Shown one piece after another: positions 18,600-26,407 of a stretch of DNA of 64,000 nucleotides; position 1 is the stretch's first letter; the number at the start of each line of letters is the position of its first letter. The notes under the pieces are model-generated. The model had not been told where the DNA came from. It did not search any database and was given only the letters and a program-made list of their open reading frames with translations. Source of the stretch: Halorubrum sp. CSM-61 (GTDB lineage Archaea > Halobacteriota > Halobacteria > Halobacteriales > Haloferacaceae); the NCBI RefSeq assembly GCF_003781945.1, contig NZ_RJJW01000006.1:62001-126000 (forward strand), read 5' to 3'. A program made the translations under genes and the position numbers.

Positions 18600-19684
18600 G
18601 AGTCGATGGGGGGCCAGTGCCAGGCGTCGGCGCTCACGATCCCGAGCAGCTTCCGTCGCCGCTCCGCCAGCTCGTCGAGCGCGTCGGCGAACTCGTCGTC
18701 GGCGACGGCGGGGACCCCCTCGGCCCGAAGCCTGTCGAGATCGGGGGGCGGCGGCGTCTCCTCGGCGGGATCGATGAACGCGTTGTTGAGGGTCTCGAGG
18801 TAGTTCTGCGTCGCCGATCGGGCGTTGTCGACGAGCACGGCGTCGGGCTGTTCGTCCTCCGGGACCCCGAACCGGAGGACCGTCATCGACTCGTCGAAGA
18901 CGGCGACCGCCATCGCGGAGGCGTGTTTGGCCTGTTCGCTGTGGTAGTAGTGGAGGATCGGATACGACTTGTGTTGGTCTGCGAGCGTGTCGAGCCGCGA
19001 CGCGAGGGAATTGAGCGGGAGGTGGAGCCCGTCGAAGTCCTCGCCGTCCCACGCCGCGCTGACGAGCCTCTCGCTGTCCGCCCCCATCCCGGAGACGCTG
19101 CTGGCGAACGAGCGCTTGTTCGAGACCGCGCCGAGCACCGAGAGGACGTACGAGACGCCCATCGTCACGAACAGCATGCCGCTCGCGGTCGTGAGCGACG
19201 AGGCGATCTGCCAGACGCCCGCCGGCGGGTAGAAGTCGCCGTTGCCCATCGTGAACATCGTGTAGGCGACGTAGAAGATCCTGCCGCCCCACGTGAGCGG
19301 AACGTCGTCGCGGGCGGCGATGAGCGCGTTCTCGCCGCCCGCGAAGACGAGCGTCCACCCGCCCCAGATGAGGCCCACCCACATGACGAGCGTCGACGTC
19401 AGGATGATCGGGCCGGCGAGGCTGAGTATCCGGGACCGCGTCCCGCCGAGCTGGCGGAGCCCGCGCCAGATCCAGGTCGTCAACCGCGACGAGAGCGGCC
19501 CGGAGCCGCCGTCAACCCAGAGCGTCGTCCACAGGATGTCGACGATCGCGGCGACGAGCACCGTCGCGCCGACGGCGAGATACAGCGGTCGCACCGCCGA
19601 CGCGGCCTGAAGCGGGGCGGGGACGCTTCCACTCGAAACGCCGCCGAACAGTGGCGGCGCGAGACAAGCGACATCGGCGATCAT
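18596..19684 (-). CDS. two-TM ion channel family protein (putative K+ channel)
   Basis: A 362-residue membrane protein. Hydrophobic segments lie near residues 30-55, 90-115 and 160-185. Between the last two is the pore-like MFTMGNGDFYPPAG, whose TMGNGD resembles the TVGYGD K+ selectivity filter. The altered filter (N for Y) and the helical C-terminal half (HLPLNSLASRLDTLADQHKS) are typical of a haloarchaeal/bacterial branch of Ion_trans_2 proteins whose selectivity is unproven. It is coupled by a four-base overlap to the DUF421 gene. The upstream 160 bases are AT-rich and then meet element D. Confidence 0.75.
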   Translation of the reverse strand: MIADVACLAPPLFGGVSSGSVPAPLQAASAVRPLYLAVGATVLVAAIVDILWTTLWVDGGSGPLSSRLTTWIWRGLRQLGGTRSRILSLAGPIILTSTLVMWVGLIWGGWTLVFAGGENALIAARDDVPLTWGGRIFYVAYTMFTMGNGDFYPPAGVWQIASSLTTASGMLFVTMGVSYVLSVLGAVSNKRSFASSVSGMGADSERLVSAAWDGEDFDGLHLPLNSLASRLDTLADQHKSYPILHYYHSEQAKHASAMAVAVFDESMTVLRFGVPEDEQPDAVLVDNARSATQNYLETLNNAFIDPAEETPPPPDLDRLRAEGVPAVADDEFADALDELAERRRKLLGIVSADAWHWPPIDS

Positions 19685-19847
19685 CTTCGTGAGCGTAGGG
19701 TGGTGACGTGGAAAACAGTACGGAGCGTGCTATTACTAACTATTTATAGAAACAAATTTTTCTAGGAAAATACAGAAATAAAAGTGCCGGTGAGATCACG
19801 AGAAGCTGCTGTTTTCGCGCTACCAATCGATCAATACGAACAGCGTG

Positions 19848-20291
19848 ATCGAGAGCGGGAGTGGGTATAGCACGCTTGTAGAGTGGTTGTTTATACGTGA
19901 TCGAGCGGTGTTGCTGGCGGCTGTTTATAAGCGAGCGGCGGCGCTGCGGTGAACACCTCCAAAGCCCCAGTCGCTGTGGGCGGCGCACGCTCGCTGCGCT
20001 CCTCGCTCGCGGTGCTCGCTGCGGTGCTTACGTCGCCTGCGCCGCCCACAGCGACTGCCCCTTTGAATCCCACCCGCACAGCACCGCAACCGCGCCTCAC
20101 GCCTCCCCAGCCTCGTCGCTGGCGGCGATAGCCGCCAGCGACTCCCTCGCGCGTGCTCCTCGCGGCCTATCGGCCGCTCGGAGGCACGCGCCACCGCGTT
20201 GTTATTTATAAGCGATCGTCGCCATCGCTCACGGATCCTTTAAGTACTGATTCGCCACCACCGATCTGCGATACTCACTCCCGCTATCGAT
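19848..20291 (+). repeat. 444-bp element with terminal inverted repeats, copy D
   Basis: Both ends carry the same about 21-base sequence in opposite orientation: ATCGAGAGCGGGAGTGGGTA at 19848 and the complement of ATCGATAGCGGGAGTGAGTA ending at 20291. The interior holds ncRNA copy D. Over most of its length this unit matches copy E (36441-36888) in inverted orientation, including the segments outside the RNA core, which marks the whole unit as a mobile, MITE-like sequence. No coding capacity and no clear target duplication were seen. Confidence 0.75.
19948..20197 (+). ncRNA. structured RNA element, copy D
   Basis: Clean 250-nt copy. TTATAA at 19925-19930 lies 23 bases before GGTGAACACC. Hairpin one is a perfect 20-bp stem starting CAGTCGCTGTGGGCGG, followed by CCCCTTTGAATCCC. 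Next come CCTCCCCAGCCTCG, hairpin two GTCGCTGGCGGC-GATA-GCCGCCAGCGAC and TCCCTCGC. The third hairpin (GCGGCC-TATC-GGCCGC) ends in GCCACCGC and a T-rich stretch. It is divergent from the ion-channel gene. Confidence 0.62.
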
Positions 20292-20297
20292 CAAAAA

Positions 20298-20387
20298 TCA
20301 GTCTTCGGCGGCGGACTGTTTGAGTTGCGTCGGACCCGAAAGCGAGAGTTCGACGGGGTCACCGGTCTTGAGAGCGATCCAATACAT
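20298..20387 (-). CDS. candidate 29-aa microprotein
   Basis: A short reading frame MYWIALKTGDPVELSLSGP followed by a helical, charged tail TQLKQSAAED. A minus-strand TATA-like GTATAAATC lies about 35-40 bases upstream of the ATG, in the divergent promoter region shared with the membrane protein at 20430. The stop lies 6 bases from the end of element D. Codon choice (GTC, CTC, GCC, GAC) is haloarchaeal, which favours a real gene, but the length is too small to be sure. I know no family for it. Confidence 0.35.
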   Translation of the reverse strand: MYWIALKTGDPVELSLSGPTQLKQSAAED

Positions 20388-20429
20388 ATTGGCCCGGTCT
20401 TTTTGATGATAGCTCGGTGATTTATACGT

Positions 20430-20786
20430 GTGACAACACCAGGACTCATCGGTTCGGTAGTGGCATTCGCGGTCGCGCTCCTGATCGGGGGGCTCGCGAT
20501 CTACATCAGCGCCCGCGTGATCGCGGACACCGACGACTACAGCTACGCCGTCATCACCGCGCTGGTTGGCGCCATCGCGTGGGCATTGACCGCGTGGATC
20601 CCGCTTTTCGGACCCGTTATCGCCCTGATCGTGTGGATAGCCGTCATCAACTGGCGGTACCCCGGCGGCTGGGTGCAGGCGGGACTGATCGGGCTCCTCG
20701 CGTGGGTCTCCGCGCTCGTCATCCTCTTCGTCCTGAACGGGCTCCTCGGTCTCGGGATCGGGGCCTTCGGGGTCCCGGGGGCGTAA
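20430..20786 (+). CDS. hydrophobic membrane protein, 118 aa
   Basis: Function unknown. Nearly the whole protein is membrane-embedded, with about four predicted helices (GSVVAFAVALLIGGLAIYIS; YAVITALVGAIAWALTAWIP; FGPVIALIVWIAVINW; AGLIGLLAWVSALVILFVL). It starts with a GTG (VTTPGLIG). TTTATAC just upstream overlaps the start and probably serves the divergent microgene, so this gene's own promoter is unclear. It is followed after 4 bases by a 67-residue membrane-associated protein, likely in the same operon. Confidence 0.7.
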   Translation: MTTPGLIGSVVAFAVALLIGGLAIYISARVIADTDDYSYAVITALVGAIAWALTAWIPLFGPVIALIVWIAVINWRYPGGWVQAGLIGLLAWVSALVILFVLNGLLGLGIGAFGVPGA

Positions 20787-20790
20787 TCCG

Positions 20791-20994
20791 ATGGCGTCCG
20801 CACAGCTCCTCGGGACCGCGTGGACGGTCTGGAAACTGGCGAGGAAGCGCTTCGGTCCGGTCGGTGCCCTGATCGCCACCGCCGTCGTGATCGGCGGGCT
20901 GGTCTACCTCGCGCCGCGATTGACCGAGCGGTACCCGGCGCTGGCGGCGGTCGTCGGTGATCCGGCGCGTGAGAACCCCACCGTCTCCGCGTAA
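20791..20994 (+). CDS. small membrane-associated protein, 67 aa
   Basis: Function unknown. MASAQLLGTAWTVWKLARKR is an amphipathic start, followed by a single membrane helix GALIATAVVIGGLVYLAP and a short tail ending NPTVSA. It follows the 118-residue membrane protein by four bases, so co-transcription is likely. Codon use fits the host. Confidence 0.6.
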   Translation: MASAQLLGTAWTVWKLARKRFGPVGALIATAVVIGGLVYLAPRLTERYPALAAVVGDPARENPTVSA

Positions 20995-21063
20995 CGGCGG
21001 CGTCGCTCGGCGGTAACGCTTATTGGGGATACGGTTATCCGGACGTGTGACGCACGTTCTCCC

Positions 21064-21591
21064 GTGACTACTCACGGTTCGGACGAGAGTCCTCGACGGG
21101 CAGACACCGAATCCGGCGTCGCCTCCGCTTCCGGGGCGGGCCTCCTCCGGAGGCTCGTTCGAGGCGTCGTCGGCGGCCTGATCGCCACCGCGCTGATGAC
21201 CCTCTACCGGTTCCCGGTCTTCCGTGCCCTACCGCCCACCTCGGACTTCTGGGCGAAGTACGTCGGCGGCGGTGCCACCGAGACGTACCCCGGCGTCGGG
21301 CTCGTCCTGCACTTCCTGTACGGGGGCGTCGCGGGCGGCCTGTTCGCCGTCCTGATCGACGCCCTCGGATTCGAGACCGAACGCGAGGACAGCCTCGGCG
21401 CGATCGCGCTCTCGCTCGTGTACAGCCTCGCGCTGTCGGTCTTCGGGACGCGAGTCGTCTTTCGTGTCCTCCTCGACGAGGACCTCGATCCGGACGAGGC
21501 CGTGATATTCCACGTCGGACACGTCATTTACGGGCTGACGCTGGGGACGTGGGTGGGCTTCGACAAGCGGACCGGCGAGGCCTACGAGTGA
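21064..21591 (+). CDS. integral membrane protein, 175 aa
   Basis: Function unknown; a pattern common in haloarchaea. After a polar N-terminus of about 30 residues come four hydrophobic stretches: GVVGGLIATALMTLYRFPVF, LVLHFLYGGVAGGLFAVLI, LGAIALSLVYSLALSVFGTR and FHVGHVIYGLTLGTWVGF. The arrangement with conserved Gly-Gly and His residues (HFLYGG, HVGHVIYG) looks like a haloarchaeal family of uncharacterised four-helix proteins. The likely start is GTG (VTTHGSDES), with CTTATTGGGG about 45 bases upstream as a candidate promoter. It stands alone. Confidence 0.68.
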   Translation: MTTHGSDESPRRADTESGVASASGAGLLRRLVRGVVGGLIATALMTLYRFPVFRALPPTSDFWAKYVGGGATETYPGVGLVLHFLYGGVAGGLFAVLIDALGFETEREDSLGAIALSLVYSLALSVFGTRVVFRVLLDEDLDPDEAVIFHVGHVIYGLTLGTWVGFDKRTGEAYE

Positions 21592-21678
21592 GCGGATCGA
21601 GGGGGGCGGAGCGGTCCGTCTGACATATGCGATTGCGGCGAGTCGAGGAGAAGGCCTCGCTTCAGCGCGGGGAGGACG

Positions 21679-22386
21679 TCAGAGAAACCGATGCGTGTGC
21701 TCGTACCCCCTTCTCATGAGTTCGTCGACCGGTGAGTTTCGGACCTCGACCTCGACTGCACCCTCGCGGATCGCCGTGACCACCGCCTCCGGCGTGAGCT
21801 CCGGCGCGTCGATCCGGGTCATCGTTCGGCCGACCTCGAAGGGGAAGTGGGCGTCGCTCCCGCCGACGACCGGGACGTCGAGCGATTCGGCGAGCGCCCG
21901 CACGCGATCGGCGTTGTCGGGATGTTTCCCGTTTATCTCGACGGCGTCGAACGGCGCGTCGCTCTCGCGAACGCGACTGTCCCGGTACGGGTGCGGGACG
22001 ATCGCGGCGCATCCGTTGTCGTGCGCGCGCGACACGACTTCCTCGGGGGTCCGTTCGCCGGAAACGGTCCGACGCGGCGGGTCCGGCCCGACGACGAGGA
22101 GGTGTCCGGCCGTCGTCGTGACCTCGACGCCCGGGATGAATCGCGGACGTCCCGTCACGCGGTCGAACGGCCTGTAGTAGTCGTGGTTGGTCAGGGCGAC
22201 GCCGTCGAGGCCGGACCGGCGTCCCCAACGCGCCAACAGACGCGCACCGATCGGGTCGTAGGGGGTCGGCGCCCCCGGGAAACCGTGGAAGAACCGGGTG
22301 TGCGCGTGGAGGTCAACCGTGAACCTCGACCCCTCGCGTGAGGCGTCACCGGGTTCGGATCGGTCAGCGGATCGGTCAGATCTCAT
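21679..22386 (-). CDS. PHP-domain metal-dependent phosphoesterase
   Basis: Member of the PHP superfamily of metal-dependent phosphoesterases. Metal-ligand motifs are visible: DLHAHTRFFHG near residue 24, LTNHDYYRPF near 63, IVPHPYRDSR near 132 and GGSDAHFPFEVG near 180. The 235-residue length fits stand-alone PHP proteins, some of which hydrolyse nucleotides or 5' ends of RNA; the substrate here is unknown. The ATG at 22386 overlaps the lipid-kinase stop by four bases, so the two are coupled. In haloarchaea this pairing suggests a role in phosphate-ester metabolism, by inference. Confidence 0.85.
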   Translation of the reverse strand: MRSDRSADRSEPGDASREGSRFTVDLHAHTRFFHGFPGAPTPYDPIGARLLARWGRRSGLDGVALTNHDYYRPFDRVTGRPRFIPGVEVTTTAGHLLVVGPDPPRRTVSGERTPEEVVSRAHDNGCAAIVPHPYRDSRVRESDAPFDAVEINGKHPDNADRVRALAESLDVPVVGGSDAHFPFEVGRTMTRIDAPELTPEAVVTAIREGAVEVEVRNSPVDELMRRGYEHTHRFL

Positions 22387-23294
22387 GCGTCGGTCGGGGC
22401 CGGGTCGTACTCCTCGCCCACGACCAGCCGCAGGACGTTCGATCGAACAGTGAGCGCGAGCTCGCGTTCCTCGATGACCTCCCCGTCCAGGCTGAATCTC
22501 ACGGGGTCCGACGAGTCGGTCTCGATGTCCAACGACGCGGCTTGGAACCGCTCGATGTGCGCCGAATCGCGTCCGAACAGGCGCTCGAGCACCGTGTCGC
22601 CCATCAGATCGATCGCGGGCACGTCCCTGACGATCATGACCTCGAAGCGGCCGTCTTCCATGTCGGCCTGCGTCGTTCCGTCCGCCGCGAACTGACGCCC
22701 GTTCCCGACGACCACGCAGAGCGCTTCGCCGCTCCACCTCGGCTCGCCGTCGTCGCTCCCTTCGTCGTCGATGGTGAGCCGCAGCGGATCGAACTCCGTC
22801 ACGGTGCGGAGGGTCGTGAGCACGTACGCCAACCCGCCGATGCGGGACTTCAACGCCCCGGACGTGTCGTCCACCGACTCGGCGGTGAACCCGGCGACGC
22901 AGGAGTTCACGAAGGGTCGATCGGTCGCCATCCCGAGATCGACGGTGCGCCGGGAACCGTCCTCCAAAGCGGTGAACGCGGTCTCGATATCGGTGATCCC
23001 GATCTGCTTCGCGAAGTTGTTTCCCGTTCCGAGCGGGAGGATTCCGAGCGTGACGTCGTCGAACGCGTCGGCCCCGTCGATCCCCCGAACGACCTCGTTG
23101 ACCGTCCCGTCTCCGCCGCCGGCCACGATCGTCGAGTAGCCGGCCTCGATCGCCTCCTCGGTCAGCGTGACGATCTCGCCCTCCCGCTCGGACTGTTCGA
23201 GCGCGTACCCCAACAGGTCCGCCCGGGCCCGAACCGTCTCGGTGTGGGAGCCGCTTCCGCTCTCCGGGTTGTGAATGATCACGGTCTCTCCCAT
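22383..23294 (-). CDS. diacylglycerol/lipid kinase family protein
   Basis: DAGK_cat-type kinase of the YegS/BmrU group that phosphorylates a lipid or related alcohol with ATP. Visible motifs are HNPESGSG at the N-terminus, the ATP-binding VAGGGDGTVNEVVRG near residue 57 and LGILPLGTGNNFAKQIG near 83. The C-terminal beta-sandwich includes GEALCVVVGNGRQFAADG and FSLDGEVIEE. The 303 residues match the family. A candidate promoter TATATTATACG lies further upstream near 23430. In archaea the likely substrate is an isoprenoid lipid precursor, but this cannot be read from the sequence. Confidence 0.88.
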   Translation of the reverse strand: MGETVIIHNPESGSGSHTETVRARADLLGYALEQSEREGEIVTLTEEAIEAGYSTIVAGGGDGTVNEVVRGIDGADAFDDVTLGILPLGTGNNFAKQIGITDIETAFTALEDGSRRTVDLGMATDRPFVNSCVAGFTAESVDDTSGALKSRIGGLAYVLTTLRTVTEFDPLRLTIDDEGSDDGEPRWSGEALCVVVGNGRQFAADGTTQADMEDGRFEVMIVRDVPAIDLMGDTVLERLFGRDSAHIERFQAASLDIETDSSDPVRFSLDGEVIEERELALTVRSNVLRLVVGEEYDPAPTDA

Positions 23295-23460
23295 GTCTAT
23301 GCACCCTCGATCGCGGCGGGGCTGCTGGGCGTCCGGATTCTTCCCTTCGAAGCACTCACTGGCGTTCGAGACATGCTGTCCCGATCGCGCCTCCGTCGAA
23401 TTGTTAGGAGGTCTTCCGTCCGTTTACGTGTATATTATACGCGGATGTGCGTGGGCTCCG

Positions 23461-24084
23461 TTACGCCGTCGAACAGTCGCAGCGTCCCCGCTCCAGCAGT
23501 CGGTCGACGGAGTGTTGGGAGTTACACTTCGAGCAGTAGACGCGGACCTGCACGGTGACGGACGGGTCCCCGACCGCGAGGTGTCCCCGACTCCGGAGCC
23601 GGTCGATCTTGTCCTGGACGATCGCCTCCGTCCGAGCGCTGAACTGCCGGATGCTCTCCGCCTCTCGGCCGACCCTGTCCCCCTCGTTCCGCTCGTACTC
23701 GGCGTTCCGGTAGTCCTTCAGATACGTCCGAACGGCCTGATAGCTGACGAACTCCCCTCGCAGCCGCTCGACGTCGACGCCCGCGCGTTCGAGCCACCGG
23801 GTGGCCTCGACCCGGTCCCCGGGGCTCACGTCGTCGTCGGTGAGGAGCCGGTAGTAGTTCGCGGCCGCGCCGTCGAGGTCGGCCGTTTCGGCCTCTCGCA
23901 ACGCGGATCGCAGCAGCTCCCGGTTGAAGTGGTCGGCGAGCTCACGGAGGCTCCGCCGGTCCTCGGCTCTCGTCCACAGGTGTTCGAGCTCGTCGCCGAG
24001 CGGCTCCAGTTCGCGCTCCCGGAGCAGACGGGCGACTTTCGACTCCCGTCCGGGCCCTGACGAGTCTCGGTTAGGATCGGCCAT
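23461..24084 (-). CDS. rdfA: rod-determining factor RdfA
   Basis: Matches RdfA, a haloarchaeal factor reported to be needed for rod-shaped cells. The 207 residues show the family order: KVARLLRERELEPLGDELEH, RSLRELADHFNRELLRSALR, the block YRLLTDDDVSPGDRVEATRW, then FVSYQAVRTYLKDYRNAEYE. A C-terminal zinc ribbon has CSKCNSQH with the second pair in CDCSTA. The start MADPNRDSSG has a minus-strand CGCTTACTAC about 27 bases upstream. This genome also has a bactofilin-like protein at 57332, so two shape factors lie in the window. Haloarchaea often carry several RdfA paralogues. Confidence 0.87.
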   Translation of the reverse strand: MADPNRDSSGPGRESKVARLLRERELEPLGDELEHLWTRAEDRRSLRELADHFNRELLRSALREAETADLDGAAANYYRLLTDDDVSPGDRVEATRWLERAGVDVERLRGEFVSYQAVRTYLKDYRNAEYERNEGDRVGREAESIRQFSARTEAIVQDKIDRLRSRGHLAVGDPSVTVQVRVYCSKCNSQHSVDRLLERGRCDCSTA

Positions 24085-24240
24085 ACCGGCGTCTCGGCCG
24101 CCGAAGTAGTAAGCGTTTCCATAACACCGGTCCCGTTGTTACGAATTGGCTGTTTCGCGAGATCCGCGCGCTCGTCTCAGATAATACCGGCTTAACGAGT
24201 CTGGACGGGTGACCGATCGGATCGAGAAGGAGACGATCGG

Positions 24241-25947
24241 TCACTGGGGACTCGCGCCCGGATCCGACGGTTCCCACGGCGAGGGCGGCGTCGCGTCGTC
24301 GCCCGAAGTACCGTCGAACACGGCTTCGAACAGCGTGCGTTCGGCCCCCCGGAAGTGCTCGCTGAACGTCGCCTGCGTGACTCCGAGTAGCTCGGCCACC
24401 TCCTCGCCGGTGCTCTTCCGCGGCCAGTCGAAGTAGCCGGCGTGGAACGCGGTCTTGAGCACGGCCCGCTGCTTCCTCGTGAGCTGGTTTTCAAAGGCCA
24501 GGTGGAAGTCGGCGATAGACGGGTCGTCGCGGGCGACCGTCCACTGGGCGCGGAGCGTCGCGTCCGGGTAGTGCTCTTTGACGATCTCGACCAGCTGGTG
24601 TTTGTCCCGCCCCGGCGGAACGTCGACGACGAACTGCAGTTCGCCGTCCGCGACGGTGATCTCGGTCACGAGAGCGCCGTGTTTCGCGAGCTCCGGTACC
24701 AGCTCCTCCCCCCAGTTCGTGGTGACCTCGATCTCGTACGCGTCGCCTTCGGGAGAGAGGATCCGGAAGTCTTCGATCAGCCGCGAGCGTTCGGCGAGCT
24801 CCCGGAACTCCTCCATCGGGATCCCCGCGACGCTGCCGTACGCGAGGATCCCGGGATCGGTCCGAATGAGGTGCTCGATCTCGAGGGTCAACCCCCCCGC
24901 CGACGCGGAGACGATTTCGTCGGCGTCGCCCCCCTGATCGAACGTCAGCTGGAGCACCGTGTCGCTCATGAGGGCGTCCTTGCGCTCGACCGCGGTGATG
25001 GCGTGGCCGATGATCTCTCCCAACCGCGAGAGGTTCTCTCGGTCGGTGTTGGCGAAGGCGTTCGGCGACTCGTCGTAGACCGCTAAGACGCCGTAGAAGA
25101 CGCTCTCGTAGGCGACGGGTATCGCGGCCACGGTTCGAAACCCGCAGGCGCGCATCTGCTCGTAACGGCGCTCGGACTCGGACACCGATTCGATGTCCCG
25201 GACGACCTGTACCTCTCGGGTCCGAACCGCCTCGACTTCGGCCCGCTCGCGCTCCGTCTCACCGTCGAACGGGATCTCGGCGGCGTCGAACTCGCAACCG
25301 GCGGACGCGGACTGGCGCATCGAGAACCGATCGGTCGAGTGCGTCACGCCGCCCATCCACGCGAAGCCGTACGCGTCGGACTCGACGAGCCGCTCACAGA
25401 CCGCCCGCTCGAGGTCCTCGCGCGTCGTCTCCGTGATGAGCGCGTGGATGACGTCCTGGCTGATCCGGTACAGTCGGTTGAACGCCTCCAACTGCTCGCG
25501 GTGGCGGATCCGCTCGCGCTCCTGCCGGGACTGCTCGATCGCGTACTGGATCGAGTGGACCAACAGGTCGCTCGTCACCTCGTCTTTCACGAGGTAGTCG
25601 ACGGCCCCGCGCTGGATCGTCTGGACGCCGAGATCGCGGTCGTCCTGTCCCGTGAGCACGACGACGGGGGTGAACTCGACCGCGTCGACGACGCCGACGA
25701 GCGTGTCGAAGCCGGTGCTGTCCGGAAGCTCCAAGTCGAGCAGTATCACGTCGAACTCCCGTTCTGACAGGCGTTTCAACCCCGCTTCCAGGGTTGACTC
25801 GTGGTGAACCGACGACCGGTCGGGAGCCGACCCGTCGAGGTCGATCCGCCTGAGCTCAGCTCCCGCCCCCTTCAGCATCTCCTCGACGAGCCGGGCGTCG
25901 CCGGGGTTGTCCTCGATGAGGAGGACGTCGAGCGTGTCGTCACTCAT
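24241..25947 (-). CDS. response regulator with GAF and bacterio-opsin-activator HTH domains
   Basis: Output regulator of the phosphorelay operon. In 568 residues: a CheY receiver (1-130; DVLLIEDNPGDARLVEEML, phospho-acceptor in VILLDLELPDSTG, switch Lys in YLVKDE), a GAF sensor (about 175-330), a BAT-type GAF/HTH-associated domain, and a C-terminal helix-turn-helix (about 505-560; LTRKQRAVLKTAFHAGYFDW and VAELLGVTQATFSEHFRGAE). It should bind DNA when phosphorylated. The start overlaps the preceding receiver gene by 8 bases. Target genes are unknown. Confidence 0.9.
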   Translation of the reverse strand: MSDDTLDVLLIEDNPGDARLVEEMLKGAGAELRRIDLDGSAPDRSSVHHESTLEAGLKRLSEREFDVILLDLELPDSTGFDTLVGVVDAVEFTPVVVLTGQDDRDLGVQTIQRGAVDYLVKDEVTSDLLVHSIQYAIEQSRQERERIRHREQLEAFNRLYRISQDVIHALITETTREDLERAVCERLVESDAYGFAWMGGVTHSTDRFSMRQSASAGCEFDAAEIPFDGETERERAEVEAVRTREVQVVRDIESVSESERRYEQMRACGFRTVAAIPVAYESVFYGVLAVYDESPNAFANTDRENLSRLGEIIGHAITAVERKDALMSDTVLQLTFDQGGDADEIVSASAGGLTLEIEHLIRTDPGILAYGSVAGIPMEEFRELAERSRLIEDFRILSPEGDAYEIEVTTNWGEELVPELAKHGALVTEITVADGELQFVVDVPPGRDKHQLVEIVKEHYPDATLRAQWTVARDDPSIADFHLAFENQLTRKQRAVLKTAFHAGYFDWPRKSTGEEVAELLGVTQATFSEHFRGAERTLFEAVFDGTSGDDATPPSPWEPSDPGASPQ

Positions 25948-26407
25948 GGTCGTCTCGTGCCGGCGGGAGCCGAACGACCTCGAGCCAGAAGTCCTCGAAG
26001 GTCTGAATGGTGGCGATGAACTCCGACGGATCGACCGGCTTCGTCATGTAGGCGTTCGCTCGTAGCTCGTAGGACTTGACGATGTCCTCTTCGGCCTGCG
26101 AGCTCGTCAGCACGATCACCGGGATGGACGCGAGGTGCGGCGCCGTCTCGTACAGCTCTTCGAGAAACTCGTTGCCGTTCTTCCGAGGGAGGTTGAGATC
26201 GAGGAGGATGAGGTCGGGCCGCGGGGCGTCCTCGTACCCGTTGCGCTTGTTCATGAAGTCGAGGGCCTCGATCCCGTCGTTCACGACGTGGAGGGTGTTG
26301 GCGATGCGACTCTCGTTGAACGCCTCCTGGGTGAGCCGGATATCGCCGGGGTTGTCCTCGATCAGCAGGATGTCGGCCCTCTTGTTCGAACGGGCCCGGT
26401 CACTCAT
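25940..26407 (-). CDS. single-domain response regulator
   Basis: A 155-residue CheY-like protein, mostly a single receiver domain: ADILLIEDNPGDIRLTQEA holds the acidic pocket, LILLDLNLPRKNGNEFLEEL has the phospho-acceptor Asp, IPVIVLTSSQAEED the conserved Ser/Thr and YMTKPVDPSEF the Lys. It is of the Rcp1-like type that typically follows phytochrome or PAS kinases. The ATG at 26407 overlaps the kinase stop by 8 bases, and the 3' end overlaps the next regulator by 8 bases, so the three genes are translationally linked. It probably shuttles phosphate between the kinase and the HTH regulator. Confidence 0.9.
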   Translation of the reverse strand: MSDRARSNKRADILLIEDNPGDIRLTQEAFNESRIANTLHVVNDGIEALDFMNKRNGYEDAPRPDLILLDLNLPRKNGNEFLEELYETAPHLASIPVIVLTSSQAEEDIVKSYELRANAYMTKPVDPSEFIATIQTFEDFWLEVVRLPPARDDHE

